A DNA stretch of 63,631 bases from the NCBI GenBank assembly GCA_027449865.1, contig DAIDKV010000134.1, forward strand, positions 1 through 63,631, written 5' to 3'. Both the position numbers and the translations under genes were made by a program. Shown piece after piece: positions 33,758-42,387 of the stretch. A model generated the notes under the pieces. The model saw only the letters and a program-made list of their open reading frames with translations, was not told the DNA's origin and searched no databases. Source of the DNA: Planctomycetales bacterium (GTDB taxonomy: Bacteria > Planctomycetota > Planctomycetia > Isosphaerales > Isosphaeraceae). Position 1 is the first letter of the stretch, and every line of letters starts with the position of its first letter.

Positions 33758-33805
33758 ACCGGCCGCAACATGGCGAGATCACCCCGTGAAGAGGAGGAAT
33801 GCCGA

Positions 33806-34000
33806 ATGGAAACGCGAGAGAGGGCGGCCGTTCTGATCCCCGCCGAGGAGGTGGCGGCGATGCTCGGCGTGTCGGAGCGGACGCTGTGGCGGTTGCTCAG
33901 CGCCGGGAAGCTGCCCGAGCCCGTGCGGATCGGTCGCAGCACGAGGTGGCGTGCGGCCGAGGTCCGGGAATGGATCGAACGCGGGTGTCCGCGGCCGTGA
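33806..34000 (+). CDS. AlpA/excisionase-like helix-turn-helix protein
   Basis: 64 residues. LIPAEEVAAMLGVSERTLWR is a MerR-type HTH_17 helix-turn-helix, and RIGRSTRWRAAEVREWIERG a beta-turn-helix end; the whole resembles AlpA/Xis proteins. GAGGAGG lies upstream. It precedes the integrase gene by 72 bases on the same strand, the classic xis-int order. It would bend attachment-site DNA and direct excision. Confidence 0.82.
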   Translation: METRERAAVLIPAEEVAAMLGVSERTLWRLLSAGKLPEPVRIGRSTRWRAAEVREWIERGCPRP

Positions 34001-34072
34001 CTGGCGCGATGGGGATAATGGACTTATAATCAGGGGACGGTCGCCCGTCCCCGCTTCTTTGGAGCCGACCCG

Positions 34073-35656
34073 ATGGCCTCGATCTTCAAGCTGAGCCGCG
34101 ACAAGGGGAAGAAGAACCGCCCGTACTACATCCAGTATTTCGACCACGAGGGGAAGCGGGTCACCGCGAAGGGCTTCACCGACAAGGGCCTGACCGAGCA
34201 GCTCGCCGCCAAGCTCGAGAACGAGGTGATGCTCCGCAAGCGGGGGATGATCGACCCCGCCCAGGAGCGCCTCCTGGCCATCAAGCAGGCCCCGATCGAC
34301 GGGCATCTCGACGCCTTCGACCGCTCGCTCGCCAACAACACGGCGAAGCACCGCAAGCTCACCATGACCCGCGTCCGCCGCGTCGTCGCAGGCTGCGGCT
34401 TCCGCACGCTCGCCGAGATGGACGGCGAGAAGGTGGTGGAATGGCTGAACGCCGTCCGCGACGCGGAGGACATGGGGGCCCGCACCTACAACCACTACCT
34501 GCAGGCGGCCGACGCCTTCGGCAAGTGGCTGGTGGCGACCAAGCGGCTGCCCTCGAACCCGCTGGCCGGCATGGAGCGGCTCAACAGCGAGACGGACGTC
34601 CGGCACAAGCGGCGTGCGCTCGCGACGGAGGAGGTGTCCCGGCTGGTGGAGTCGGCCCGGTCGAGCGGCGTGGAGGTCCAGGGCTACGACGGGGAGTTGC
34701 GGGCGCGCGCCTACCTGGTGAGCTTCTTCACGGGACTTCGCCGCCAGGAGATCGGCAGCCTCACCCGCCGCTCCTTCCGGCTCGACGACCCCCAGCCGAC
34801 GGTCACGGTCGAGGCCGCGTGCTCGAAACACCGCCGCAAGGACGTCCTGCCCCTGCACCCGGAGCTCGTCGCCCTGGTGCGTGAATGGGTGCGGGACCTC
34901 GGCCCGGACGACCTCCTCTTCCCCCGCATCGAGCGGAAGAAGACCTGGCTCATGGTGAAGAAGGACCTGGAGCGGGTCGGCATCCCCTACGAGACGCCCG
35001 ACGGCATCGCCGACTTCCACGCCGCCGGCCGGCACAGCCACATCACGGGGCTGGTCCGCTCGGGGGCGTCGATCATGGAGGCGAAGGAGCTCGCCCGGCA
35101 CGCCGACATCCGCCAGACCGCGAAATACACCCATATCGGGATGAAGGACCGGGCGGAGGCCCTGGGGAACCTGCCGTCCCCTTTCGCATCAGCGGGCGTT
35201 GATCGTCTGCACTATGTCTGCATTCCGGGCGGCGCCGCGAGACACCGCCTGGCGGCGGATGGCAACGACGGCGATTCCGACGGCACCCCGGAAAACGAAC
35301 AAGCCCCGGCGGGGCCGGGGCTTGCGTCGTCTGTTGTCGCAAACTGTCACCAGTTAACAGTTTGCGGCGGAGTGGAGGCGGCGGGAATTGCACCCGCGTC
35401 CCGAGAAGCTCTGATGACGGCCTCTACGTGCGTAGCCGATCTTTTGATTGTCGGCCTCGGGGCCCCGGTCGGCAGGGTCCCGTTCAGCTTATCCAACTAT
35501 GAATTTAAATCGAGCAGCAGTCGGAAGTTAGGCTCGATCGATCCCGAATTGGCGTCCCCGGCCGTACCTCTCGGGAGAAGGCACGTCGCGAGGCCGTTGC
35601 TGCTGTTCAGGCAGCGAGACGGAGACCAACAGTGTTGTTGGCAGTTATGGTTTTAG
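34073..35656 (+). CDS. int: Tyrosine integrase adjacent to ssrA; open frame continues through the attachment site
   Basis: Catalytic residues visible: R223 in TGLRRQEIGSL, K256 in HRRKDVLPLH, H316 and R320 in DFHAAGRHSHIT, H343 in ARHADI and nucleophile Y352 in AKYTHIG. The second box has one more residue between His and Arg than the usual HxxR. The domain ends near residue 371 (35186). The frame has no stop before ssrA, and residues from about 434 are translated from the strand opposite ssrA, ending inside it at 35656. In the circular form the tail would differ. The integrase probably recombines the 3' end of ssrA. Confidence 0.85.
   Translation: MASIFKLSRDKGKKNRPYYIQYFDHEGKRVTAKGFTDKGLTEQLAAKLENEVMLRKRGMIDPAQERLLAIKQAPIDGHLDAFDRSLANNTAKHRKLTMTRVRRVVAGCGFRTLAEMDGEKVVEWLNAVRDAEDMGARTYNHYLQAADAFGKWLVATKRLPSNPLAGMERLNSETDVRHKRRALATEEVSRLVESARSSGVEVQGYDGELRARAYLVSFFTGLRRQEIGSLTRRSFRLDDPQPTVTVEAACSKHRRKDVLPLHPELVALVREWVRDLGPDDLLFPRIERKKTWLMVKKDLERVGIPYETPDGIADFHAAGRHSHITGLVRSGASIMEAKELARHADIRQTAKYTHIGMKDRAEALGNLPSPFASAGVDRLHYVCIPGGAARHRLAADGNDGDSDGTPENEQAPAGPGLASSVVANCHQLTVCGGVEAAGIAPASREALMTASTCVADLLIVGLGAPVGRVPFSLSNYEFKSSSSRKLGSIDPELASPAVPLGRRHVARPLLLFRQRDGDQQCCWQLWF
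35301..35323 (-). terminator. 10-bp GC hairpin downstream of ssrA
   Basis: AAGCCCCGGC (35301-35310) and GCCGGGGCTT (35314-35323), loop GGG. Read on the minus strand, it lies about 50 bases beyond the tmRNA 3' end and is followed by a T-containing stretch (TTGTTCGTTTT), which fits a terminator for ssrA. The plus strand would also form it. Confidence 0.55.
35339..35365. other. 9-bp inverted repeat beside the ssrA 3' end, candidate att core
   Basis: GCAAACTGT (35339-35347) and ACAGTTTGC (35357-35365) around 9 bases. It sits 7 bases from the ssrA discriminator base. Inverted repeats of this size around a 6-9 base overlap are typical of tyrosine recombinase core or arm sites, so it may be a binding site of the integrase. 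Confidence 0.4.
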
Positions 35657-35737
35657 TCGGCTTTTTACGAGGCCTGCTGACCAACCTCGGCACGCCACCT
35701 GTCACCTCGGACATCCGGTCGATCCTGGTTCGCCCCC
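35373..35737 (-). ncRNA. ssrA: Transfer-messenger RNA
   Basis: 365 nt. The 5' end GGGGGCG (35731-35737 complement) pairs with CGCCTCC near the 3' end (with one G-U), followed by discriminator A; CCA is not encoded. The T arm GCGGGTGCAATTCCCGC is perfect (35381-35397). The tag reading frame (35642-35607) encodes ANNTVGLRLAA then TGA, starting GCC. A promoter lies upstream at 35781-35810. It rescues stalled ribosomes together with SmpB, whose gene is 110 bases upstream. The 3' end coincides with the end of the accessory element. Confidence 0.93.
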
Positions 35738-35780
35738 TTCAAGGTCCTGGAACGGTGGAATGATATCCCCCGTCTCCATC

Positions 35781-35810
35781 ACATTATTCGCTCTCGGTTC
35801 GTCCGGTCAA
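35781..35810 (-). promoter_or_regulatory. ssrA promoter
   Basis: On the minus strand, TTGACC (35810-35805), 18 bp, TAATGT (35786-35781), about 43 bases before the mature tmRNA 5' end. The extra 5' sequence would be removed by RNase P. Confidence 0.55.
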
Positions 35811-35847
35811 GTCGGTCGGTTGTCGTCGGCCGACAATCCGTCCCCTC

Positions 35848-36339
35848 TCAACGCCGGCGGAGTGCCCGGTCCATGTCTCGCTTTGCTTCCTGCTTCTTGA
35901 TCGCCTCACGCTTGTCGAAGGTTTTCCGGCCACGCGCCAGGTAGATCTCGACCTTGGCGATCCCCTTCTTGAAATACAGCGAGACCGGAACGATCGTGAT
36001 CCCCTTCTCGTTCGTTCGAGACTCCAGCTTGCCTATCTCACGGCGGTGGAGGAGCAGCTTCCTGGGCCGCTTGGGGACGTGGTTCATCCGATTCGCCTGG
36101 ACGTACTCGGGAATATCGCAGCCGAGCAGCCAGACTTCTCCCCTGGTGACCTCGGCGTAGGCGTCTTCCAGGTTGGCCTTTCCGTTACGAAGGCTTTTGA
36201 CCTCGGTCCCGGTGAGGACCAGCCCCGCCTCGACCTTCTCCAGAAGGTCGAAGTCATGCCGGGCCCGGCGGTTGCGCGCGACAACCAGGATTCCCGAATC
36301 CTCGGCCTTCGCCTTTGCGGCTGATTTCTTCGAGGCCAT
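35848..36339 (-). CDS. smpB: SmpB, tmRNA-binding protein
   Basis: 163 residues. Core signatures: RHDFDLLEKVEAGLVLTGTE, SLRNGKANLEDAYAEV, MNHVPKRPRKLLLHRREIGK, and the basic C-terminal tail KREAIKKQEAKRDMDRALRRR that acts in the ribosome decoding centre. The N-terminal extension (MASKKSAAKAKAEDS) is Lys-rich. It lies directly upstream of ssrA on the same strand, a natural pairing. Confidence 0.95.
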   Translation of the reverse strand: MASKKSAAKAKAEDSGILVVARNRRARHDFDLLEKVEAGLVLTGTEVKSLRNGKANLEDAYAEVTRGEVWLLGCDIPEYVQANRMNHVPKRPRKLLLHRREIGKLESRTNEKGITIVPVSLYFKKGIAKVEIYLARGRKTFDKREAIKKQEAKRDMDRALRRR

Positions 36340-36445
36340 CGCCGGGACGTCCTGACAGGAGTAGAAATCGGGTCGGGTGCCTTCCTCGCCACGCGAGACT
36401 GCGAACGAATGATAAAGGCCCGATGCCCCATGGACAAGAGGCCCA

Positions 36446-36928
36446 TTATCCGGTCGGTCTGTCCCCGATCAGGTCGCTCAGGAGTTCCGAAACCGATCGC
36501 CCCGTCCTCGGCACAATCGCCTCGGGTGCAATCTCGGCGAGCGGCTCCAGAACAAAGCGACGCTCAGTCATTCTTGGATGGGGTATGGTCAATTCCTCGG
36601 ACTCAACGATCGCGTCGTCGAAGAGGAGCAGGTCGAGGTCGAGGGTGCGCTCGCCCCATCGGACGGATCGCGTCCGGCCGGCTCGGTTTTCGATGGACTG
36701 TAAAGTCCGGAGGAGTTTGGCTGGGTCCAGTGTGGTCTCGACCGCGACGGCCGCGTTGAGGTAGGGACCTTGACCGTCGGGTCCGCCAACCGGCTCTGTC
36801 TCTCGGAATGAGCTTACCCGGATGACGCGGAGACCGGGGCTGGCATCCAGGGCGGCGATCGCGCCATTGAGCCAGACCCGGCGATCTCCGAGGTTGCTCC
36901 CCAGCCCGATCAGGGCCGTCGAGGCCAT
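36446..36928 (-). CDS. folK: Hydroxymethyldihydropterin pyrophosphokinase
   Basis: 160 residues. LIGLGSNLGDRR at the start, FRETEPVGGPDGQGPYLNAA, then SVRWGERTLDLDLLLFDDA with the Mg2+-binding Asp pair, and TIPHPRMTERRFVLEPLAEI. It transfers pyrophosphate from ATP to the pterin in folate synthesis. Sixteen bases separate it from the preceding aminotransferase gene on the same strand. Confidence 0.93.
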   Translation of the reverse strand: MASTALIGLGSNLGDRRVWLNGAIAALDASPGLRVIRVSSFRETEPVGGPDGQGPYLNAAVAVETTLDPAKLLRTLQSIENRAGRTRSVRWGERTLDLDLLLFDDAIVESEELTIPHPRMTERRFVLEPLAEIAPEAIVPRTGRSVSELLSDLIGDRPTG

Positions 36929-36944
36929 CCTTTTCGACCCTCGG

Positions 36945-38108
36945 TCAGAGTTTGAGCTTGCCGATCCGATCGACGGCCTCGAGCAGCCTTGGAGTTTCGA
37001 CGGTCAGGGCAGCCCGAATGTAACCCTCGGCCGACTTGCCGAAGCCGATACCGGGGGTCGTGACGACGTCGGCCTCCTCAAGCAGGCGTGTGCAGAGATC
37101 GGTCGAATTGTAGCCCGAGGGGCAGGGGATCCAGACGTAGAATGTCGCCCCGGCCGCGGCGACCTCCCAGCCGATCTTCCCGAGCGCGGAGACGAAGGCG
37201 TTGCGACGTTCCCGGTAGAGCGCCCGGATTGGAGGGGTTAGCTCCTGGTACTGGTCCAGAGCGGTCTTCGCGGCAAACTGGATCGCGGTGAAGATGCCTG
37301 AATCCACGTTGGCCTTGAGCTGACCGAGCGCGGCGATCAAGGGGGCTCCGCCGATCGCGAATCCGACGCGCCAGCCGGTCATGTTGAAGGTCTTGGAGAG
37401 GCTATGGAACTCGATCGCGCGATCCTTGGCCCCGTCCACCTGAAGAAGGCTGGGCGGTGGCTCGTCGAAATACATTTCGTTGTAGGCGGCGTCCTGGGCG
37501 ATCACCAGGTCGTGCGACTGAGCCAGTTCGACGATTCGCTCGAAGAACGGACGGTCGGCGGTCGCGCCGGTTGGATTGTTGGGGTAATTGAGGAACATCA
37601 GGCGCGCCCGGGCGTAGACGTCGGCCGGGATGGCGTCGAGGTCAGGGCGAAAGCCGAGGTGGGGCTCCAGCGGCATGCTGTAGACGTCGGCGCCGGCGAA
37701 CATGCTACTCGATCGGTAGACCGGATAGCAGGGGTCGGGCACCAGGCTGATGTCGCCGGGATTCAGGACGGCCAGCGGGAGGTGGGCGATTCCCTCCTTG
37801 GAGCCGATGAGGGGAAGGATTTCGCTTTCCGGGTCGAGCTCGAGTCCGTAGCGGGCCTTGCAGAACGCCGCGATCGACCGCCGCAATTCGGGCGCCCCCT
37901 GATCGAGGGCATACTGGTGAAACGCGGGATTTTCCACGTGATGCTGAAGGCTTCGGATGATCGGCTCCGGGGTCGGTCGGTCGGGATCGCCGACGCCCAG
38001 GTTGATCACATCGCGACCGGCGGCGATCGCGGCCTTCTTCTTCCGGTCGATCTCGGCGAACAGATAAGGCGGGAGCCGTCGCAACCGCTCCGACTTCACG
38101 AATGACAT
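36945..38108 (-). CDS. dapL: LL-diaminopimelate aminotransferase-like (DapL)
   Basis: 387 residues, class I/II fold type I PLP enzyme. Start RLPPYLFAEIDRKKKAAIAA, NLGVGDPDRPTPEPII, PLIGSKEGIAHLPLAVLNPG, YPNNPTGATA and SLSKTFNMTGWRVGFAIG (PLP lysine), close to DapL signatures. It would make L,L-DAP for lysine and peptidoglycan. Planctomycetes often use DapL. Its paralogue is encoded at 54135-55394, and substrates cannot be separated by eye. Confidence 0.85.
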   Translation of the reverse strand: MSFVKSERLRRLPPYLFAEIDRKKKAAIAAGRDVINLGVGDPDRPTPEPIIRSLQHHVENPAFHQYALDQGAPELRRSIAAFCKARYGLELDPESEILPLIGSKEGIAHLPLAVLNPGDISLVPDPCYPVYRSSSMFAGADVYSMPLEPHLGFRPDLDAIPADVYARARLMFLNYPNNPTGATADRPFFERIVELAQSHDLVIAQDAAYNEMYFDEPPPSLLQVDGAKDRAIEFHSLSKTFNMTGWRVGFAIGGAPLIAALGQLKANVDSGIFTAIQFAAKTALDQYQELTPPIRALYRERRNAFVSALGKIGWEVAAAGATFYVWIPCPSGYNSTDLCTRLLEEADVVTTPGIGFGKSAEGYIRAALTVETPRLLEAVDRIGKLKL

Positions 38109-38109
38109 C

Positions 38110-38163
38110 TTCTTTGGTCCTTGGTCCTTGGTCTGTGGTCGGTTGTCCGTGGTCCGTTGCGGG
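38110..38163. repeat. Degenerate heptamer-like repeat
   Basis: Reading plus strand: TTGGTCC TTGGTCC TTGGTC TGTGGTC, then GGTTGTCCGTGGTCCGTTG. Units of GGTCCTT/GGTC(C)GTT are tandemly arranged upstream of the dapL start. Similar low-complexity spacer repeats are known from planctomycete genomes, from memory. Confidence 0.45.
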
Positions 38164-38286
38164 AGCTGCCGCTCCGTCGCGCGACCGACCGCCTGTCCTT
38201 ACCGGTTCCGCCGTCGATCGATTTTCGATCGAGGCCCGCTTCTGGCGGAGAGCGAACCAGGGACGACGGGCCAGGGTCAACCCGGA

Positions 38287-39024
38287 TCAGGCCATCGCCT
38301 CTTCGGGGATGTTGTCGTTGGCGTAGACGTTCTGGACGTCGTCGTTCTCGTCAAGCTGGTCGCGAAGCTTGAGCATCTTCTTCGCGTTTTCGAGGTCGAG
38401 GTCGACGGAAGTGGTGGGGATGTAGCTGGTTTCCGCGGATTCGGTGGGGATTCTGGCGTCCTCAAGGGCCTTGCGCACGGATTCGAAGATTTTGGGGTCG
38501 CAGGTGACCTCGAAGGTTCCCTCGACCAGTTCGACGTCGTCGGCACCGGCCTCGATGGCCACCTCCATCAGCCGGTCTTCCTCGACGTGCTTCGGATCGA
38601 CGATAAAGAGGCCCTTGAAGTTGAAGAGGTAGCTGACGCAGCCGCTTGCGCCGAGGTTGCCACCGGCGGCCTCGAAGAGGCGGCGGAGCTCGCCGGCGGT
38701 TCGATTCCGGTTGTCGGTGAGGGCCTCGCAAAGAACGGCGACGCCTCCGGGTCCGTAGCCCTCGTAGACGACCTCCTCGAAATTCTCGGCTCCGAGTTCG
38801 CCGGTGGCTCGTTTGACGGAGCGTTCGATGTTGTCCTTGGGGACGCTGAACGACCGGGCCTTGTCAATCGCGTAGCGGAGCCTCATATTGGCCGCGGGGT
38901 CGCCGCCGCCGGTGCGTGCCGCGACGTAGATCGCCCGGCAGAGTTTGGTGAAGAGCTTCCCGCGCTTGGCGTCGACCAGTCCCTTGCGATGCGCGATGTT
39001 AGCCGAGTGCGAATGTCCTGCCAT
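38287..39024 (-). CDS. yebC: YebC/PmpR-family protein
   Basis: 245 residues. MAGHSHSANIAHRKGLVDAK, KLFTKLCRAIYVAARTGGGD, and YEGYGPGGVAVLCEALTDNR with NRTAGELRRLFEAAGGNLG are signature stretches of the family. Members act as regulators or help translation of proline-rich stretches. Full-length and intact. Confidence 0.94.
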   Translation of the reverse strand: MAGHSHSANIAHRKGLVDAKRGKLFTKLCRAIYVAARTGGGDPAANMRLRYAIDKARSFSVPKDNIERSVKRATGELGAENFEEVVYEGYGPGGVAVLCEALTDNRNRTAGELRRLFEAAGGNLGASGCVSYLFNFKGLFIVDPKHVEEDRLMEVAIEAGADDVELVEGTFEVTCDPKIFESVRKALEDARIPTESAETSYIPTTSVDLDLENAKKMLKLRDQLDENDDVQNVYANDNIPEEAMA

Positions 39025-39103
39025 CTCTCTCTGCGGCTCCCTTGCTCGTTCTGCGGGTCAGGTCCGTGTTCGGGGGTCGTCGGGCCCTCGGATCGGTCGA
39101 GGC

Positions 39104-41551
39104 TCAGGGGGATGGGTGGGCCGAGGCCCGAGGACGGGGGCCGAGTTTACGCAGGTCGTCGAGCTTCTTGCGGATCTCGGAGGCCCGACGAGCGGGCGGG
39201 ATCGATTTTCCGGCCACCTCCAGCGCCTTTTTCCACGACTCCTCGGCATGGGGGGCGTCCTGGAGCTGGAAGTAGATGTCGCCCAGGTGCTCGAACATGA
39301 CGACGTCGGGCTCGGATCGCTCGACCGTCATCCGCTCGACGGCCTTTTTCATGGCCTCGAGCGCTTCCTTGAGTTTGCCCCGTTTGTAGAGAACCCAGCC
39401 GAGGCTATCGAGGTAGGCGGAGTTCTCGGGATCTTCCTGGAGGGCTTTCTGGATCATTGCCTCGGCCTTCTCCAGGTTCTTGCCCTGTTCGGCGTAGAGG
39501 TAGCCCAGGTCGTTGTTCGGGCCGGCCTCGTCCGGGTTGCGCTGGAGGAGTCGTTCCAGTTGGGCCTCGCCCTTGGGGTAATCGCCCATGTTGACGTAGA
39601 CGCCCGAGAGCCCGGCCCGGGCGAACTTGACGGCCTCGTCGTCATTGCCGAACCGCTTGAGAATTTCCTCGTAGAGCTGGATCGCCTCCTGGTTGCGATC
39701 GAAGCGGCCGAGGATTTCCGCGCGGGTCAGATCGTAAACCCAGTTGTTGGGCTCGCGTTTCGCTTGCTCGGCGAGGATGAGATTGGCCTGGTCGACATTG
39801 CCGACATCGGCGAACCGGAGGGCGAGGATCCGCATGGCATCGGGCTCATTATTGGCCCCAAGCTTCAGAGCCTCGGCCAGGGAGGCGCGGGCGGCGTCTA
39901 GCTGGCCGGCCCTGCGCTGGAAGTCGGCCAGGAAGACGAGCGTGCCGACATTCTTGTCGGTCGGATACTTTTCGAAGAGTTCCTTCACGGTGGCGGCGGC
40001 CTCGGCATACTTCCCGAGCCGGCTCTGAGTATCGGCGATCTGGCGATAGATGAGCGAGGGTGGTGACTGTGCCAGCTCGATTCGGTGGAGTTTCAGCAGT
40101 CTTTCGATTCTCTCGGGCCGGACCGCGGCGGCCTTGTCGGCGGTTGCGATCTCGTTGAGGACGCGGAAGGCGACGGGTGGGAGACCCGGTGAAGGGCGTG
40201 AAAGCTGCTCGATGCCTGCGTCGAGCATGGCGAGGGTGAGTTCGTTGTCCTGGGCGACGGAACCGGCCTGCGGGAGGATGGCCGAGCGGGTGAGGTCCTG
40301 CGTCCAGGCGTCGCAAAACACCTTGAGCAGGTCATTCGCCTTGCGTCGCTTGAGAAGGGAGGCGGCCAGCGCGCGGTAGGTTTGCGGGGTTGGCTGCGAT
40401 TTCAGAAGCGATCGGTAGAGGGCGTCGGCCTTGTCGACCTGGCCGGTCTCGCGGTATCGGTCGGCGAGTACATACTGAAGCGGGACATTCTTGTCGTCGC
40501 GGCGGGCGGCTTCCTCGAGCCGGGGAGTGATTTCGGCCTCTCGACCCATCGCCTTGAGGACGCGGGCGAGCAGGTCGTAGGGCTCGACACCCTGTGGTTG
40601 CCGGCGGATGATTCGCTCGACGAGTTCCAGGGCCCGGTCGGCCTTTTTCTCGCGGAGGAGAGCCTCGGCGAGTTTGAGGGCGATCTCGGGGTTGTCTTCG
40701 TCGTAGACGAGCCCGCGTTCCAGGGCCTTGATGACCAGGTCATCGCGGTGGGCCGCGAGAAAGACGAGACCAAACTTGAGGTAGGCGTTGGAGGGGTCGG
40801 AGCCGAGGATGCGGTGGATGTCGGCCTGCGAGAGGCGGTTGGCCGCCTTGCTGTCGAGTTCCTCGATGACCTCGGCGTAGGCGTCGGCGGCCTTTTCCAG
40901 GTTTTTGAGCCGAACCGAGTAGAGGCGTCCCAGCTCGTACTCGGCGACGATCCGCCCTGGCGAGTGAGCGATGAGTTTGGGGTTGGCGAGGACCTGATGG
41001 AGTTCCGATTCAGCGGCCTCGGGCATTCCTCGCTTGAGGAAGTAGTCGATCAGGCGGGCGAGGGTCTCGGTATCGTCAGGGTCGACCGAGAGGACGCGTC
41101 TGGAGTATTCGACGGCCTGTTCCGGTCGGCCGAGGGCGCCCACGTAGATTCGGGCGAGGCGCCGGGCGATGGCGACGGAATCCGGATCGAGACGGGCCGC
41201 GTCTTGCAGCATCGCGACCGCATCGGACCACTGGCCGCGATCTTCCAGGGCCCGGGCAGCGGTATACAGTCGGGTGGCTTCGAGACGTTGCCGATCGTCG
41301 ACGGTCGCGGGCCGGAGCGGGACCGAAGGCTGAGGCGGGTCGTCGCCGGGTTGAACAAGCAGGCGAAGGATCGACGACGCAGTCCGGCCCTTGACGTCGG
41401 CGGAGGCTTTCTTTTCCAGGTCGGGCTTGCTGTTGGTCTTCGCCTTTTCTTGAGGTTCCGCGGCCGACCCGGGCAGTGGGGCCATCGCGGCCCCGGCGAG
41501 CAGCCCGAGCAACGCGACCGCCGATCGATTCCATCCCGACGACGCGCCCAT
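39104..41551 (-). CDS. Secreted TPR-repeat protein
   Basis: 815 residues. Signal peptide (VALLGLLAGAAMAPLPGSAA). Many tetratricopeptide repeats (for example AARLDPDSVAIARRLARIYV, EDNPEIALKLAEALLREKKA, NPDEAGPNNDLGYLYAEQGKN), with small helical pairs over most of the length. It would act as a periplasmic scaffold or assembly factor. No enzymatic domain. Confidence 0.85.
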   Translation of the reverse strand: MGASSGWNRSAVALLGLLAGAAMAPLPGSAAEPQEKAKTNSKPDLEKKASADVKGRTASSILRLLVQPGDDPPQPSVPLRPATVDDRQRLEATRLYTAARALEDRGQWSDAVAMLQDAARLDPDSVAIARRLARIYVGALGRPEQAVEYSRRVLSVDPDDTETLARLIDYFLKRGMPEAAESELHQVLANPKLIAHSPGRIVAEYELGRLYSVRLKNLEKAADAYAEVIEELDSKAANRLSQADIHRILGSDPSNAYLKFGLVFLAAHRDDLVIKALERGLVYDEDNPEIALKLAEALLREKKADRALELVERIIRRQPQGVEPYDLLARVLKAMGREAEITPRLEEAARRDDKNVPLQYVLADRYRETGQVDKADALYRSLLKSQPTPQTYRALAASLLKRRKANDLLKVFCDAWTQDLTRSAILPQAGSVAQDNELTLAMLDAGIEQLSRPSPGLPPVAFRVLNEIATADKAAAVRPERIERLLKLHRIELAQSPPSLIYRQIADTQSRLGKYAEAAATVKELFEKYPTDKNVGTLVFLADFQRRAGQLDAARASLAEALKLGANNEPDAMRILALRFADVGNVDQANLILAEQAKREPNNWVYDLTRAEILGRFDRNQEAIQLYEEILKRFGNDDEAVKFARAGLSGVYVNMGDYPKGEAQLERLLQRNPDEAGPNNDLGYLYAEQGKNLEKAEAMIQKALQEDPENSAYLDSLGWVLYKRGKLKEALEAMKKAVERMTVERSEPDVVMFEHLGDIYFQLQDAPHAEESWKKALEVAGKSIPPARRASEIRKKLDDLRKLGPRPRASAHPSP

Positions 41552-41778
41552 GGTTGATCCTCCCCTCGATCGGGTCCGGGCCGATGGCCCCGCCCATTCC
41601 GAAATCGATACGGAACCCTCATCCCCACGCCGACGATTGCGCCGGAGGAGGGAGCCGGCGGCGGGCCGCGCGAATCGCGGGAGAGTATCGGTTCCGTTGT
41701 TAGCCCCGAACTGCCACCATGTTAGGGTATGGTATCACGGCGCGGTCGGGGCTGCCAAGATCCAGGGGGGATCGAGGC

Positions 41779-42387
41779 TCACGATGAGGCCCGTCGGAGA
41801 GGCAGAACCCGGTTGTTGTAGAACGAGACCATATGCCGGTAGTCGGGGCCTCGATTCACCTGAAACAGGCCGATCGTCCGGTCGATCTCCTCGGTGGCTC
41901 GATCGAGGGTCCAGCCGCAGAATTTCGTCCGATAGGCGATCTGGACCATCGTGGTCCGGTTCAGTCCGTGATGACAGTGGAAGAAGAGGGGATAGAGTGA
42001 GGTATCGGAAAGGGCGGCGGCCGCACGATCGAGCAGGTCGGAGATCGCCTCCTCCGCAGCCCGGTCGCCGGTTCCTCTTTGGTCGATGATCGGGATGTGG
42101 ATCCAGCGGAACCCCATTTCGCCGGCGAGTGCTCGTTCGCGGACAGAGAGCGGGTGATCGGGGGGATGGGCCAGGGCGACCACCGTTCGAATGTTTCGGT
42201 CGCGAATGAGTCGTCGCATGGGCCAGGGCTTTTGCCAGGCGCCCCGGTAGAGTCGGCCAGGCTCGACGACCCGGAACTGTTCGAGGAAGACGTAATCGTG
42301 GCCGTGCCGCCAGAGTTGTTCGGCGCCGAGTCCGGCGCCGCCGGCGAGCAGGGCCCGCCGGATCCAGGTGCGTCGATCGATCGACAT
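41779..42387 (-). CDS. Dual-specificity/tyrosine phosphatase-like protein
   Basis: 202 residues. N-terminal RRTWIRRALLAGGAGLG looks like a signal or Tat-like leader; phosphatase loop FFHCHHGLNRTTM with C138 and R144 (CX5R) preceded by H137. The rest (EPGRLYRGAWQKPWPMRRLI) matches the fold of the DSP group. An open frame upstream continues to 43836 but runs antisense to the next gene, so I start at the ATG at 42387. Confidence 0.75.
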   Translation of the reverse strand: MSIDRRTWIRRALLAGGAGLGAEQLWRHGHDYVFLEQFRVVEPGRLYRGAWQKPWPMRRLIRDRNIRTVVALAHPPDHPLSVRERALAGEMGFRWIHIPIIDQRGTGDRAAEEAISDLLDRAAAALSDTSLYPLFFHCHHGLNRTTMVQIAYRTKFCGWTLDRATEEIDRTIGLFQVNRGPDYRHMVSFYNNRVLPLRRASS

